Below, one piece after another: positions 31,118 to 43,770 of a stretch of 64,000 nt of DNA. This DNA comes from Butyrivibrio sp. CB08. GTDB taxonomy: Bacteria; Bacillota; Clostridia; Lachnospirales; Lachnospiraceae. The notes below the pieces were generated by a model. The model ran no database searches. It saw only the letters and a program-made list of their open reading frames with translations, and was not told where the DNA came from. A program made the position numbers and the translations under genes. Position 1 is the first letter of the stretch, and every line of letters begins with the position of its first letter. Where the stretch lies: NCBI RefSeq assembly GCF_003625485.1, contig NZ_RAIR01000005.1, forward strand, positions 186,001 to 250,000, in the 5' to 3' direction.

Positions 31118-31162
31118 ATGTGATGGCTATTTGATATTTATATTAGTAGAAAGGGAATAAAA

Positions 31163-33421
31163 ATGGCAAATCACGAATTTACCCAGTGGGAAGGTTTCGT
31201 AGGTCGCGTTTGGAAAGATAACGTAGACGTACGTGACTTCATTCAGAACAACTATACTCCATATGATGGAGATGAGTCTTTCCTTGCAGCTCCAACAGAG
31301 GCTACTAACAAGCTCTGGGGCAAGCTTCAGGAACTTCAGGCACAGGAGCGTGCAAAAGGCGGCGTCCTTGACATGGATACAGATATTGTATCTTCACTTA
31401 CTTCTCATGGCGCAGGCTATATTTCAGAAGATCTCAAGGATTTAGAGCAGATCGTTGGTCTTCAGACAGACAAGCCTCTTAAGAGAGCATTCATGCCTTT
31501 TGGTGGCATCACAATGGCAGAGCAGTCATGCAAAATGTATGGCTATGAGCCAAGTGAGAAGCTCCATGAGATCTTTACAAAATATCACAAGACACACAAC
31601 CAGGGTGTATTTGATATCTACACACCTGAGATGAAGAAGGCCCGTCACAACAAGATCCTTACAGGTCTTCCTGATACATACGGACGTGGTCGTATCGTAG
31701 GCGATTACAGAAGAGTTGCTCTTTACGGTATCGATTACCTTATCGAGAAGAAGCAGGCTGATTTTGCAGCAACAGAGCGTCAGGGCATGCGTCGTTATGA
31801 TTTCCAGCTTCGTGAGGAGATCACTGATCAGATCAATGCTCTTAAGGGCATGAAGGAAATGGCTGCTATCTACGGCATCGACATTTCAAAGCCAGCTGCT
31901 ACAGCTAAGGAAGCTGTTCAGTGGCTCTACTTCGGATATCTTGCAGCTATCAAGACACAGAACGGTGCTGCTATGTCAGTAGGACGTGTTTCTACATTCC
32001 TTGATATCTATTTCTCACGTGACCTTGCAAAGGGCATCATCACAGAGGAAGAGGCACAGGAGATCATCGACCACTTCACAATGAAGTGCCGTATGGTTAA
32101 GTTTGCTCGTATCGAGTCTTACAACCAGCTCTTCTCTGGTGATCCAGTTTGGGCTACTCTTGAGGTTGGTGGTATTGGTCTTGACGGACGTCATCAGGTT
32201 ACAAAGACCTGCTACAGATTCCTTCATACACTTGAGAACATGGGACCTTCACCTGAGCCAAACCTTACAGTTATGTATTCAAGCCGTCTTCCTGAGTCAT
32301 TCAAGAAGTACGCTTCAAAGATTTCTGTTACTACATCTTCAATCCAGTACGAGAACGATGATGTAATGCGTGTAACATGGGGCGATGACTACTCAATCTG
32401 CTGCTGCGTATCTGCAACAGAGACAGGTAAGGAGCTTCAGTTCTTCGGTGCTCGTGCTAACCTTGCTAAGTGCCTTCTTTACGCTATCAACGGTGGTGTT
32501 GATGAGAAGTCTGGAGACCAGGTTGGACCAGAGTACAAGGCTATCACATCTGAGTACCTTGATTATGATGAGGTTATGCACAAGTTCGACCAGATGATGG
32601 ATTGGCTTGCACACCTCTATGTTGGAACACTTAACATGATCCATTACATGCACGACAAGTACTACTACGAGGCATCTCAGATGGCTCTTATTGATACACA
32701 CGTACGTCGTTCATTTGCTACAGGTATCGCTGGATTCTCACACTGTGTAGATTCACTTTCAGCTATCAAGTACGCTAAGGTTAAGGCTATCCGTGATGAG
32801 AACGGCATCACTAAGGACTTTGAGATCGAGGGAGATTTCCCACGTTACGGTAACGATGATGACAGAGCAGATGAAATTGCTATCTGGCTTCTTCGTACAT
32901 TCATGGGCAAGCTTCGTCACATCCACACATACAGAGATTCAGAGCCTACAACATCTATCCTTACAATCACATCAAACGTTGTTTATGGTAAGGCTACAGG
33001 TGCTCTTCCTGATGGACGTCCTGCTGGTGAGCCACTTTCACCTGGTGCTAACCCAGCATACGGCGCAGAGGTAAATGGTCTTATCGCATCACTTAACTCT
33101 GTAGCTAAGCTTCCTTATGAAGAGGCTCTTGATGGAATTTCTAACACACAGACAATCAACCCTGGTGCCCTTGGACACACAGAGGAAGAGCGTGTGAACA
33201 ACCTTGTTAACGTACTTGACGGTTACTTCGATCAGGGTGCACATCACCTCAACGTCAACGTATTTGGCAAGGAGAAGCTTATCGATGCTATGGAGCATCC
33301 TGAGAAGCCTGAGTATGCTAACTTCACTATCCGTGTTTCTGGATACGCAGTTAAGTTCATCGACTTAACTAAGGAGCAGCAGCTCGATGTTATTTCTCGT
33401 ACTTGCCACGAGGCGCTTTAA
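31163..33421 (+). CDS. pflB: Formate C-acetyltransferase (pyruvate formate-lyase)
   Basis: A 752-residue glycyl-radical enzyme that cleaves pyruvate with CoA to acetyl-CoA and formate, the main anaerobic route from pyruvate. The catalytic cysteines are in SICCCVS (residues 411-417, functional pair Cys414-Cys415 by alignment to the ACCVS form). The radical glycine is in [10 protein letters not shown] (Gly727). The length is normal. Codon use is strongly biased to highly expressed codons, unlike the accessory genes. AAAGGGA is the ribosome site. It requires the activase encoded just downstream. Confidence 0.98.
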   Translation: MANHEFTQWEGFVGRVWKDNVDVRDFIQNNYTPYDGDESFLAAPTEATNKLWGKLQELQAQERAKGGVLDMDTDIVSSLTSHGAGYISEDLKDLEQIVGLQTDKPLKRAFMPFGGITMAEQSCKMYGYEPSEKLHEIFTKYHKTHNQGVFDIYTPEMKKARHNKILTGLPDTYGRGRIVGDYRRVALYGIDYLIEKKQADFAATERQGMRRYDFQLREEITDQINALKGMKEMAAIYGIDISKPAATAKEAVQWLYFGYLAAIKTQNGAAMSVGRVSTFLDIYFSRDLAKGIITEEEAQEIIDHFTMKCRMVKFARIESYNQLFSGDPVWATLEVGGIGLDGRHQVTKTCYRFLHTLENMGPSPEPNLTVMYSSRLPESFKKYASKISVTTSSIQYENDDVMRVTWGDDYSICCCVSATETGKELQFFGARANLAKCLLYAINGGVDEKSGDQVGPEYKAITSEYLDYDEVMHKFDQMMDWLAHLYVGTLNMIHYMHDKYYYEASQMALIDTHVRRSFATGIAGFSHCVDSLSAIKYAKVKAIRDENGITKDFEIEGDFPRYGNDDDRADEIAIWLLRTFMGKLRHIHTYRDSEPTTSILTITSNVVYGKATGALPDGRPAGEPLSPGANPAYGAEVNGLIASLNSVAKLPYEEALDGISNTQTINPGALGHTEEERVNNLVNVLDGYFDQGAHHLNVNVFGKEKLIDAMEHPEKPEYANFTIRVSGYAVKFIDLTKEQQLDVISRTCHEAL

Positions 33422-33466
33422 TTTAAAGCTCAATGTATCAAGTACCGGAAGTATTGGAGGTACGAA

Positions 33467-34201
33467 ATGAGTGATATTATTGGATATGTAAATAAGCTTG
33501 AGAGCTTTGGGGCTGTTGATGGTCCGGGCGTCAGATATCTGATTTTTTTAAGCGGATGCAGGATGAGATGTGCCTTTTGCCACAATCCTGAGACATGGAA
33601 TGAGGGCGAAGGACAGCAGTATACAGCTGATGAGCTTTTGAAAAAGGCGCTTCGTTTTAAACCCTATTGGAAAAATGGCGGAGGTATCACTGTAAGTGGT
33701 GGAGAGCCACTTCTTCAGATTGATTTTTTGCTTGATCTTTTCAGAAAAGCAAAGGCAGCTGGAGTGAGCACCTGCATAGATACAGCCGGAGAGCCTTTCA
33801 CTCATGAAGAACCTTTTTATTCCAAATGGAAAGAGCTGATGAGTCTTACAGACACAGTTCTTTTAGATATCAAGAATATTGATCCTGAAGCCCACAAGGA
33901 GCTTACTGGCGTTGATAACGCCAATATCCTTGAGATGGCAAAAGAGATCTCGGATATGTCTATACCTATCTGGATACGCCACGTACTGGTTCCCGGAGGA
34001 AGCGATAATGACGACTTCCTTCGCCGTACCAAGCAGTTCATAGATACATTGTCATCTGTGGAAAAAGTGGAGGTGCTTCCATATCACACCCTGGGAGTCC
34101 CCAAATATCAGGAGCTTGGACTTAAGTACCGCCTTGAAGGCGTGGAATCACCAACTCAGGATCGAATTGAAAATGCAAAGAAAATCTTAGGTGCTATCTA
34201 A
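33467..34201 (+). CDS. pflA: Pyruvate formate-lyase activating enzyme
   Basis: A 244-residue radical-SAM protein that installs the glycyl radical on PFL. The cluster motif CRMRCAFC (Cys31, Cys35, Cys38) and the following HNPETW are diagnostic. GGGITVSGGEPLLQ (around residue 72-85) is the SAM-binding GGE segment. It lies 45 bases behind pflB with GGAGG at 33456-33460, so the two form the usual operon, closed by a strong terminator. Confidence 0.97.
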   Translation: MSDIIGYVNKLESFGAVDGPGVRYLIFLSGCRMRCAFCHNPETWNEGEGQQYTADELLKKALRFKPYWKNGGGITVSGGEPLLQIDFLLDLFRKAKAAGVSTCIDTAGEPFTHEEPFYSKWKELMSLTDTVLLDIKNIDPEAHKELTGVDNANILEMAKEISDMSIPIWIRHVLVPGGSDNDDFLRRTKQFIDTLSSVEKVEVLPYHTLGVPKYQELGLKYRLEGVESPTQDRIENAKKILGAI

Positions 34202-34207
34202 GAACAG

Positions 34208-34253
34208 GCGCCAGCTCGTAACCGTAAAATCAGTTGTGAGCTGGCGCTTTTTT
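34208..34253 (+). terminator. Rho-independent terminator of the pfl operon
   Basis: A 10-bp perfect stem, GCGCCAGCTC (34208-34217) with GAGCTGGCGC (34238-34247), followed by six T. Confidence 0.95.
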
Positions 34254-34304
34254 GTATATTATTTGATGTAGGACTTTTTTAAAATATTCAAATGGAAGGT
34301 GAAA

Positions 34305-34592
34305 ATGGAACAGTATAATCAGCAGCAACATAATCCCACGTTTTTAAGAGACTTGGTATTTAGCATAATTCAACTTATCTTTGTACCTTGCCTGTACGGA
34401 CTCATACCGATGATAATCACGATAGTAGCTAACGGCGCCTGGAAGAAGGGTGACTACGTGTCTTATGAGAAGCACACGAAAACTGCATTCGTATTCCTTG
34501 TCATTGGCTGGGTATTACTTGGAATCTTTGCTTTTGTAGTACTTGGCGGATTTGCGTACCTTTTCTATTCAATGGTGACTTCTGGATTCTAA
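34305..34592 (+). CDS. Small membrane protein, CD225/dispanin-like
   Basis: A 95-residue protein with a Gln/Asn-rich N-terminus and two membrane segments flanking ANGAWKKGDYVSYEKHTKTA. A basic-aromatic loop followed by a second helix resembles bacterial CD225/dispanin proteins, whose role is unknown. An in-frame GTG at 34299 overlaps the ribosome site GGAAGG, so ATG 34305 is used. The fit to the family is tentative. Confidence 0.55.
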   Translation: MEQYNQQQHNPTFLRDLVFSIIQLIFVPCLYGLIPMIITIVANGAWKKGDYVSYEKHTKTAFVFLVIGWVLLGIFAFVVLGGFAYLFYSMVTSGF

Positions 34593-34633
34593 TCTGATAT
34601 TATAAGGCGTATTACGAAAAAAGAGGAAGTTAG

Positions 34634-35503
34634 ATGAAGGAAATAACAAACGAAGAGCGCAGGCAGGACGAAAGAGGGGAAAGACAAAAGCGCGCGGAAG
34701 AGAGCATACAGAAGAAGTTCCACAAACAGCTCTTTTCACCCTTTGCCAAGGCCTGTAAGATATATAAACTTATAGAGGAAGGGGATCACATTGCAGTCTG
34801 CATATCAGGCGGCAAGGATTCCATGCTGATGGCCAAGTTATTTCAGGAGATTCAGCGTCACAGGCATGTGAACTTTGAACTGACATTTCTTGTTATGGAT
34901 CCGGGATATATCAAGGAGAACAGAGAGCTTATTGAGAGTAACGCTAAAGCCCTTGGAATTCCTGTAACGATATTTGAGAGCACTATATTTGATACAGTTG
35001 ATCATATAGATACGAGCCCATGTTATCTGTGCGCAAGAATGAGGCGTGGATACCTGTACAGCAAGGCAAAAGAGCTTGGATGCAACAAGATAGCTCTTGG
35101 ACATCACTATGACGATGTTATCGAGACAATACTTATGGGAATGCTCCACGGAGGACAGATCCAGTCCATGATGCCCAAACTTCACAGCACCAACTTTGAA
35201 GGTATGGAGCTGATAAGGCCAATGTATCTTTTAAGAGAAGCGGATATATGCGCATGGAGAGACTACAATGAACTTCGATTCCTTCAGTGTGCATGCCATT
35301 TCACGGAAACATGTTCAACATTAAATGAAGATGGCACATCCAACAGCAAGAGACTTGAAACCAAGAAGCTCATTGCGGAGCTCAAAAAGACCAATCCTTA
35401 TGTTGAGTCCAATATTTTCAGAAGTGTAGAGAATGTTCAGCTGGATACTATAATCGAGTACAAGAAGGATGGTGTGAGACACAACTTCCTGGATGAATAC
35501 TGA
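34634..35503 (+). CDS. TtcA/TilS-type PP-loop tRNA-modifying ATPase
   Basis: A 289-residue protein of the TtcA group. SGGKDSML (residues 58-65) is the PP-loop that adenylates a cytidine carbon. CYLCARMRRGYLYSKAKELG and the later CACHFTETC supply cysteine pairs of the iron-sulfur type. HHYDDVIETILMGMLHGGQI is the conserved helix. TtcA thiolates C32 in tRNA. Related proteins in Firmicutes may act on other positions. The - strand kinase gene ends 10 bases after it. Confidence 0.85.
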   Translation: MKEITNEERRQDERGERQKRAEESIQKKFHKQLFSPFAKACKIYKLIEEGDHIAVCISGGKDSMLMAKLFQEIQRHRHVNFELTFLVMDPGYIKENRELIESNAKALGIPVTIFESTIFDTVDHIDTSPCYLCARMRRGYLYSKAKELGCNKIALGHHYDDVIETILMGMLHGGQIQSMMPKLHSTNFEGMELIRPMYLLREADICAWRDYNELRFLQCACHFTETCSTLNEDGTSNSKRLETKKLIAELKKTNPYVESNIFRSVENVQLDTIIEYKKDGVRHNFLDEY

Positions 35504-35512
35504 TAATTACAG

Positions 35513-36817
35513 TCATGCATTGGAAATAGGGATCATGAATTTGGCTGTAAAGTAGTTTCCATCAACTGAGGTCTGGAACATACCATCGCAGTTTTCAATG
35601 GTTTCTTTTACAATCTTAAGGCCAAGACCGTGGCTTTCGCTATCAGGCTTGGTGGTCTCAAGATCAGGGTTTTCCCTTAGAGAGTCAACGTTGGCTTTAT
35701 TCTTGATCTCGCAGCAAAGATAGTTTTCAATGACCTTAAGGATGATATGGATATCGGGAGATGATACATACTCACAGGCTTCCATGGCGTTGTTGAAGAG
35801 ATTAAGGAACACCGTGCAGAAGCACTCATCATTTATCTGGATGTTGCTGGGGAGCGTGATCTCCGTATATATCTTGATGTGGTTTCGCTGGGCTTCGGAG
35901 ATCTTCCTGTTAAGGATGTAGTCCAGCATTAGGTTTCCAGTGGAAATACTGGATATCTGATCCATCTTTTCACCAATTGATTCATAAATATAAGAGTTTA
36001 ACTCGTCATATCTCTTTTCATGTAAGAGTGTCTGAATGTAAAGATAGTTGTTCTTTAGTTCGTGGCGCTCTTTTTTTATGCGCTCGTCAATCTCCAGGGA
36101 ATATCGGTATCTGAAGATCTGCGCCCTCGTCTCCGTAAGAGCTGTATCAAGCTTTCGCTGCTGCTCAAAGGACTCTGTCATGGTAACAAATAGATCATAG
36201 AGAATAGGAAGAGCAGGGATGATGGCAAGGGCCAGTATCGCATCTCTGTAGTTATCAAACACAGGAATATCAATCAGGTCGATGGAATAATAAAGAAGCA
36301 GGGCTATAGGGAAGTATGTAAGCAAGAACAGCCTGTTTCCTACAGTTCCTGAAATCTTGGAAATGGATTTCCTTGTGAGCATGTAAAAGGCATACAAAAG
36401 AACTATAAGAAGAACAAAGGACAGAATATCCCAGAAAATATACTGGGAATCAGGGATCCGTCCCTCGACGGAATAAAGCGGACTCCACACCATCTTGTAC
36501 AGTTGAACAAAGGATACGTACAGGAGTGTATAAAGAAGCTTACCTGCCACGTGTCCAGGGAGAAACAGGATCGATGTGATAAATGGGATAATAAGGAGCA
36601 AAAACAGTGAATACCAGTAATGGTGCGGGTGTGGCGAAATAGGAAGAAGATATGTAGCATATTGAAGCGCCACATAAAGAGCCAGACTGACTCCAAGATA
36701 AATGGAAGTTTCCCGTGCTGGCATTTTGGGCGCATAGATGCGCCTTAGAGTAAGGACCATGAAAATAAAGACTACCAGTCCGTCAAATTCAGTTAATCTA
36801 AATAATGAATAGAGCAT
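35513..36817 (-). CDS. GHKL-family sensor histidine kinase (AgrC-like)
   Basis: A 434-residue membrane kinase. The first about 205 residues hold six to seven hydrophobic helices. Then comes a coiled segment and ERHELKNNYLYIQTLLHE with the phosphorylated His of the HPK10 type. The ATPase domain shows NLFNNAMEAC and SHGLGLKIVKETIE. AgrC-like kinases often sense peptides. It is transcribed after the LytTR regulator, nine bases apart, and both are divergent from the GH3 operon, which they probably control. No signal peptide gene is visible beside it. Confidence 0.88.
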   Translation of the reverse strand: MLYSLFRLTEFDGLVVFIFMVLTLRRIYAPKMPARETSIYLGVSLALYVALQYATYLLPISPHPHHYWYSLFLLLIIPFITSILFLPGHVAGKLLYTLLYVSFVQLYKMVWSPLYSVEGRIPDSQYIFWDILSFVLLIVLLYAFYMLTRKSISKISGTVGNRLFLLTYFPIALLLYYSIDLIDIPVFDNYRDAILALAIIPALPILYDLFVTMTESFEQQRKLDTALTETRAQIFRYRYSLEIDERIKKERHELKNNYLYIQTLLHEKRYDELNSYIYESIGEKMDQISSISTGNLMLDYILNRKISEAQRNHIKIYTEITLPSNIQINDECFCTVFLNLFNNAMEACEYVSSPDIHIILKVIENYLCCEIKNKANVDSLRENPDLETTKPDSESHGLGLKIVKETIENCDGMFQTSVDGNYFTAKFMIPISNA

Positions 36818-36826
36818 TGATTCACC

Positions 36827-37543
36827 TTACGATAATGAGTGGTTTAGAAAGGCCTGTTTTACCTGATCTCTCATATTTCTTGATAGTGGAAGCTCGTGGC
36901 CGTTTTTAAGAAGGACCGAATCCTTCTGTATCTTGGTGATACATGAGAGATTAACCAGAAAGCTTCGGTGGATCTTAATAAAATCCTGTCCTGCCAGCAT
37001 ATCTTCAAGGGTCATAAGTTTGGAGCGAAGAGTAGTGAGGCCATCTTCAGTAACTATGGCGCAGTCCTTGCGCTGAGCTTCTATATACAGGATCTTTCGT
37101 ACGTCAAAAGAGTATACATCCCCTCCGGAAGCTTCCTCGATCTTAATTATCTTTTGCTGGCGCCTTGATAGCTCAGCCAGGATGGAATCAACCAGGGAAA
37201 AGACCATTTCATCCAGCTCACTTTTTCTGATAAACCTGAAGGGCTGAACCTCGAAAGTCTGGAAAACCAGGGATTCCTTATTGGAGATAAACACCACAAG
37301 AGCATCAGGGGATATTTTCCTGATCTTTCTGCAGACTTCGATGCCATCCATTCCTGGCATCTCTATATCAAGAAAAATAATGTCATAGTGGAAGTGTTGT
37401 TCCATCATAGGAAGGAACTCTTCACCTGACATAAAGAAATCAAATGCAACATCGGCTTTTTTTTCTTTGAAAGTGTTAGCCAATAGCTCTTTTGACCTGT
37501 TAAGGAAGATCTCTTCGTCTTCTACAATAGCCGCCTGGTACAT
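36827..37543 (-). CDS. LytTR-family response regulator
   Basis: A 238-residue response regulator. The receiver ends its third strand IIFLDIEMPGMDGIEV with the phosphoacceptor Asp near residue 58. The C-terminal LytTR domain contains KILYIEAQRKDCAIVTEDG and DFIKIHRSFLVNLSCITKI, which bind pairs of direct repeats in DNA. It pairs with the GHKL kinase downstream. The divergent gap to the GH3 gene holds two matching 13-bp repeats (37610-37642). Confidence 0.92.
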   Translation of the reverse strand: MYQAAIVEDEEIFLNRSKELLANTFKEKKADVAFDFFMSGEEFLPMMEQHFHYDIIFLDIEMPGMDGIEVCRKIRKISPDALVVFISNKESLVFQTFEVQPFRFIRKSELDEMVFSLVDSILAELSRRQQKIIKIEEASGGDVYSFDVRKILYIEAQRKDCAIVTEDGLTTLRSKLMTLEDMLAGQDFIKIHRSFLVNLSCITKIQKDSVLLKNGHELPLSRNMRDQVKQAFLNHSLS

Positions 37544-37609
37544 GTTTTAGCCCTCATGTGCGTTATTTCCTATACAATAATTATATAGAATATAACAAAA
37601 TAATTGTAC

Positions 37610-37642
37610 GCATTTCATACCATATTTTTGCATTTCGTACCA
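37610..37642. promoter_or_regulatory. Tandem direct repeats, candidate LytTR operator
   Basis: GCATTTCATACCA (37610-37622) and GCATTTCGTACCA (37630-37642) differ at one base, and their starts are 20 bp apart, about two helical turns, as LytTR dimers require. They lie about 33 bp before a TATGAT -10 (37675-37680) that lacks a good -35, so activation of the GH3 operon is the likely outcome. The remaining gap is AT-rich. Confidence 0.65.
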
Positions 37643-37720
37643 AAAATCAAAAATCTCATTTTTTCCTGCTATCTTATGATCACAAGAAACTGATCGGAAA
37701 GGTATCAGAGGAGGATAAAA

Positions 37721-40700
37721 ATGAGTACAAAGAAATTTACACGAATCTGGACTGCAATAATCGCTGTTGTTGCAGTGCTGGCAATTGTGGCAACAGTTGT
37801 TCTTACTGGACCACTGTACACAGTTATGAATATGTATTTTGGAAAGGGCGACGTGGTTGTTAGGACCAACCCAGAGGCTGCAAATCTTGATGCAGAGTAT
37901 TACAAGGCTGAGCACGCTGATGCGGAGAGCCTTCTTGCAGCCAGCCAGGAACTGGCAGAGAAAGTTGAGGCAGAGGGAATTGTTCTTTTAAAGAATGATA
38001 ACCAGACACTTCCTCTTTCAGCTTCAGAAAATAAGGTTTCAATGTTTGGACGTACTTCTGTAGATCCTATCTACACAGGAGCAGGAAGTGCAGCAACAGA
38101 GAGTTCACCAGTTGACTACAAGACAGCAATGGAAGCCAACGGATTCTCTATCAACACAGATCTCTACAATTTCTACGCTAATCATGAGATCTCAACAAAG
38201 TCCATCAAGGTTTCAATGCAGACAGGTATGGGACCTATGGATGTTGAGTATACAGGTCGTGGATTCATCTCAGCTATGGGTGCTGCAATGTTCACAGGCG
38301 ATATCATCGCTGAGGTACCACTTGAGGATTACCCAGAGTCCCTTGAGAGCACATACGCTCAGTACGGCGATGCAGCTATCGTGGTTATCGGAAGAGTTGG
38401 CGGCGAGGGCTGCGACCTTCCTAGAGATATGAGCGAGTTTGCTACAACTGCAGCTGACAAGAACAAGACTTACCTTGAGCTTGATAGCAGAGAGATGGAT
38501 ATGCTCTCATATGTAAAGGCTCAGAAGGATTCAGGCAAGATCAAGAAGATCGTTGTAGTTCTTAACACAGCTAACGCTCTTGAGGTTGATTTCCTCAACG
38601 ACCCTGCATACGGGATCGACGCTGCTATGTGGGTAAGCTGTATTGGAGACCAGGGCGCAAACGCAGTAGCTAAGGCCCTTAACGGAACAGTTAATCCTTC
38701 AGGAAGAACTGTAGATACTTATGTAAAAGATCTTACAAAGGACCCTACTTTTGTTAACTTCGATGACATTTATTACTCAAACGTTGATGGAACAATCGGT
38801 GGATACGAGTCAGGAAGCTTCATCGAGTACGAAGAAGGAATCTATGTAGGTTACAGATATTACGAGACTGCAGCTGCAGAGGCTATGGATGGCAATTATG
38901 CTGGCTTTGACTATGACAGCGCAGTAGTTTATCCATTCGGATACGGTCTTTCTTACACAACATTTGATAAGACATTTGAGGGAACACCTACTTATAACGA
39001 CGGAACATATACATTCAACGTAACAGTAACAAACACTGGTGATGTAGCTGGTAAGGACGTTGTTGAGATCTACGCAGAGACTCCTTACACAAAGGGCGGA
39101 ATCGAGAAGAGCAAGGTAGTACTTGCTGGATTTGCCAAGACAAGCGAGCTTGCACCAGGCGCATCAGAGACAGTTACAATCTCTTTTGCCGACGAAGATC
39201 TTGCATCATACGACTACAAGAACAACAAGTGCTACGTACTTGATGCAGGAACATATGGATTCTACTTAAGTGACAACTCACACAGCTGGGCAGAGATCGA
39301 CCAGGCTGATGCTGGTAAGTACTTCTCAAATGAGCTTTCAGGAGAGGTATTTGGCGAGAGCAACAAGAGAGATTCTGATATGACAGCAGCTGTAAACCAG
39401 TTTGATGAGGTTTCAGCAGAGCTTACAGATACAAAGACTGAGGGCAAGGCCCTTAACTTCAGCAGAAGTGATTTTGCTGGAACATTCCCTACAGCACCTA
39501 CAGATGCTGATATCACAGCAGAAGACTACATCAAGACAGCTATTGAGACTGTATTTGATGAGAATACAGATACAAAGACAGGAAACGTAGAAGGAAGCCT
39601 TGTTTACACAGCAGATATGCCTGTAACAGGCGCTAGCAATGGCCTTCAGCTTATCAATGTTCGTGGTCTTTCATATGACGATCCAGCATGGGAGCAGCTT
39701 CTTGATGAGCTCAACATGGATGATGTAGCAAATATGCTTGCTAACGCTGGTTACAACACAGCAGAGATCCTTAACATCGGAAAGCCTGCAACACTTGATT
39801 ACGACGGACCTATGGGATGGTCAACATGGGTATCAGCAAGCGGATCAGACGCTATCTGCATCGGATTCCCAGCTGAGGAGCTCCTTGCAGCAACATGGAA
39901 CGTAGATATCGCAAGAGAACTTGGTGAGATGGTTGGTGAGCAGGGTCTCTACAACGGATTCAACGGCTGGTATGCACCTGCCATGAACACGCACAGAAAT
40001 GCATTTGCAGGACGTAACTACGAGTACTACTCAGAGGATGGCCTGCTTGGTGGTAAGATCGCAGCTGCTGAGATCAGCGGAACAATGAAGTATGGTGTTT
40101 ACACATACATCAAGCACTTTGCAGTAAACGACAAGGAAGACGGAAGAAATGGTATCGCAACATGGCTCAATGAGCAGGCTCTCAGAGAGATCTACCTCCG
40201 CCCTTACGAGATCGCTGTAAAAGAGGCTAAGGCAGACGTTAACTACTACAACGAGAACAACCAGCTTGTTTCAAATACTATCAACGCTACAACAGCTATC
40301 ATGAGCGCATACAACAGAATCGGTACAGTTTGGGCAGGCGGTCAGTACGGCCTCCAGACACAGATCCTTAGAAACGAGTGGGGATTCAGAGGTGCCGTTG
40401 AATCTGATTACTTCGGAGGAAACGCATACATGGATCCAGATCTTGGACTTAGAGCAGGTAACGACCTGATGCTCAACACATTCGCTGATGGTAACCTCTC
40501 AGACAAGAGCTCAGCTACTGGTGTTGCAGCTATGAGAAGAGCAGCTCACAACGTACTTTACATGGTTGCTAACTCAAACGCTATGCAGGGCATCGTATCA
40601 GGATCAACAGTTTCTTATAAGATGGCTGGATGGCAGAAAGCCCTCCTTGCTGGAGACATCGTAGCAGCACTTATAGTAGTTCTTGGAATCACACTTATCG

Positions 40701-40723
40701 TAAGAAAGAGAAAGAACGCGTAA
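37721..40723 (+). CDS. GH3 beta-glucosidase-like enzyme, reversed domain order, membrane-anchored
   Basis: A 1000-residue glycoside hydrolase. An N-terminal membrane helix (about 10-31) is followed by the GH3 C-domain (AEGIVLLKNDNQTLPL near residue 84, onward to about 420) and a fibronectin-like domain (about 425-545). Only then comes the (beta/alpha)8 catalytic domain (about 640-950) with the nucleophile in ESDYFGG (Asp896). It ends with a second membrane helix and KRKNA. Reversed GH3 order is known from B. fibrisolvens and R. albus. GAGGAGG precedes the ATG. Probably works on oligosaccharides at the outer face. Confidence 0.93.
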   Translation: MSTKKFTRIWTAIIAVVAVLAIVATVVLTGPLYTVMNMYFGKGDVVVRTNPEAANLDAEYYKAEHADAESLLAASQELAEKVEAEGIVLLKNDNQTLPLSASENKVSMFGRTSVDPIYTGAGSAATESSPVDYKTAMEANGFSINTDLYNFYANHEISTKSIKVSMQTGMGPMDVEYTGRGFISAMGAAMFTGDIIAEVPLEDYPESLESTYAQYGDAAIVVIGRVGGEGCDLPRDMSEFATTAADKNKTYLELDSREMDMLSYVKAQKDSGKIKKIVVVLNTANALEVDFLNDPAYGIDAAMWVSCIGDQGANAVAKALNGTVNPSGRTVDTYVKDLTKDPTFVNFDDIYYSNVDGTIGGYESGSFIEYEEGIYVGYRYYETAAAEAMDGNYAGFDYDSAVVYPFGYGLSYTTFDKTFEGTPTYNDGTYTFNVTVTNTGDVAGKDVVEIYAETPYTKGGIEKSKVVLAGFAKTSELAPGASETVTISFADEDLASYDYKNNKCYVLDAGTYGFYLSDNSHSWAEIDQADAGKYFSNELSGEVFGESNKRDSDMTAAVNQFDEVSAELTDTKTEGKALNFSRSDFAGTFPTAPTDADITAEDYIKTAIETVFDENTDTKTGNVEGSLVYTADMPVTGASNGLQLINVRGLSYDDPAWEQLLDELNMDDVANMLANAGYNTAEILNIGKPATLDYDGPMGWSTWVSASGSDAICIGFPAEELLAATWNVDIARELGEMVGEQGLYNGFNGWYAPAMNTHRNAFAGRNYEYYSEDGLLGGKIAAAEISGTMKYGVYTYIKHFAVNDKEDGRNGIATWLNEQALREIYLRPYEIAVKEAKADVNYYNENNQLVSNTINATTAIMSAYNRIGTVWAGGQYGLQTQILRNEWGFRGAVESDYFGGNAYMDPDLGLRAGNDLMLNTFADGNLSDKSSATGVAAMRRAAHNVLYMVANSNAMQGIVSGSTVSYKMAGWQKALLAGDIVAALIVVLGITLIVRKRKNA

Positions 40724-40727
40724 GCTT

Positions 40728-43144
<2,417 letters not shown>

Positions 43145-43145
<1 letters not shown>

Positions 43146-43708
43146 TGTCAGGTTTAGTAAATATATGGGACAGCTTTGAAAAAAGACATCCCGAAGCCGC
43201 AAAGTGGATAAGAGAAGGCGGGTTGTTTATCATCGTGTCCAACCTTATCACGGTGTTTAAGTATCTCATGCTTCAGTTTCTGCCAGCTGCCTTCAAGGGC
43301 CTTCCAATGGTAGATTTTGGATGGCCGGGAAAAGAGATAACGCTCCTTGGAGAGACTTTTAAGTGGAACATCCTGGGATATGATGTTAATCACGGCGGAC
43401 TTCCATACTTTTGTGCATACATGGTGGCAATGGTCATAGGAGAGTGCATAAACTTCCCAATCCAGAGGAACTTTGTATTTAGAAGTAAAGGAAATATCTG
43501 GTATCAGATTATGTGGTATTTCCTGGCATTTGTACTTATTACCTGCATTGTTAATTCCATCAACTGTATCTGGGTGGCTGTAGCAGGCAAGTTTGTTCCG
43601 GATTTCGTCTACAACATCGGAACAACAGTCTTAAACGGCGGAATAAGTATGCTGATATTCTTCTTTGTAAACAAAGTGATATTCCCGGAAAGTGAAATAA
43701 CAGAATAA
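43145..43708 (+). CDS. GtrA-family membrane protein
   Basis: A 187-residue protein with four membrane helices. The pattern EGGLFIIVSNLITVFKYLML, then CINFPIQRNFVFRSKGN, fits GtrA, whose members help move lipid-linked sugars or teichoic-acid precursors across the membrane. A 45-residue insert between helices 1 and 2 is longer than usual. Its ATG shares a base with the GH3 stop (TGATG), so it is the third gene of the operon. A link to the GH3 substrates is inference. Confidence 0.8.
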
Positions 43709-43720
43709 TATATAGCAAGA

Positions 43721-43759
43721 CCCCCTCATGCCAGTGGTTTGACATGAGGGGGCCTTTTT
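43721..43759 (+). terminator. Rho-independent terminator of the GH3 operon
   Basis: A 10-bp perfect stem, CCCCCTCATG (43721-43730) with CATGAGGGGG (43743-43752), then CCTTTTT. It separates the operon from the convergent blaR1-like gene. Confidence 0.92.
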
Positions 43760-43770
43760 GATTTATGGGT

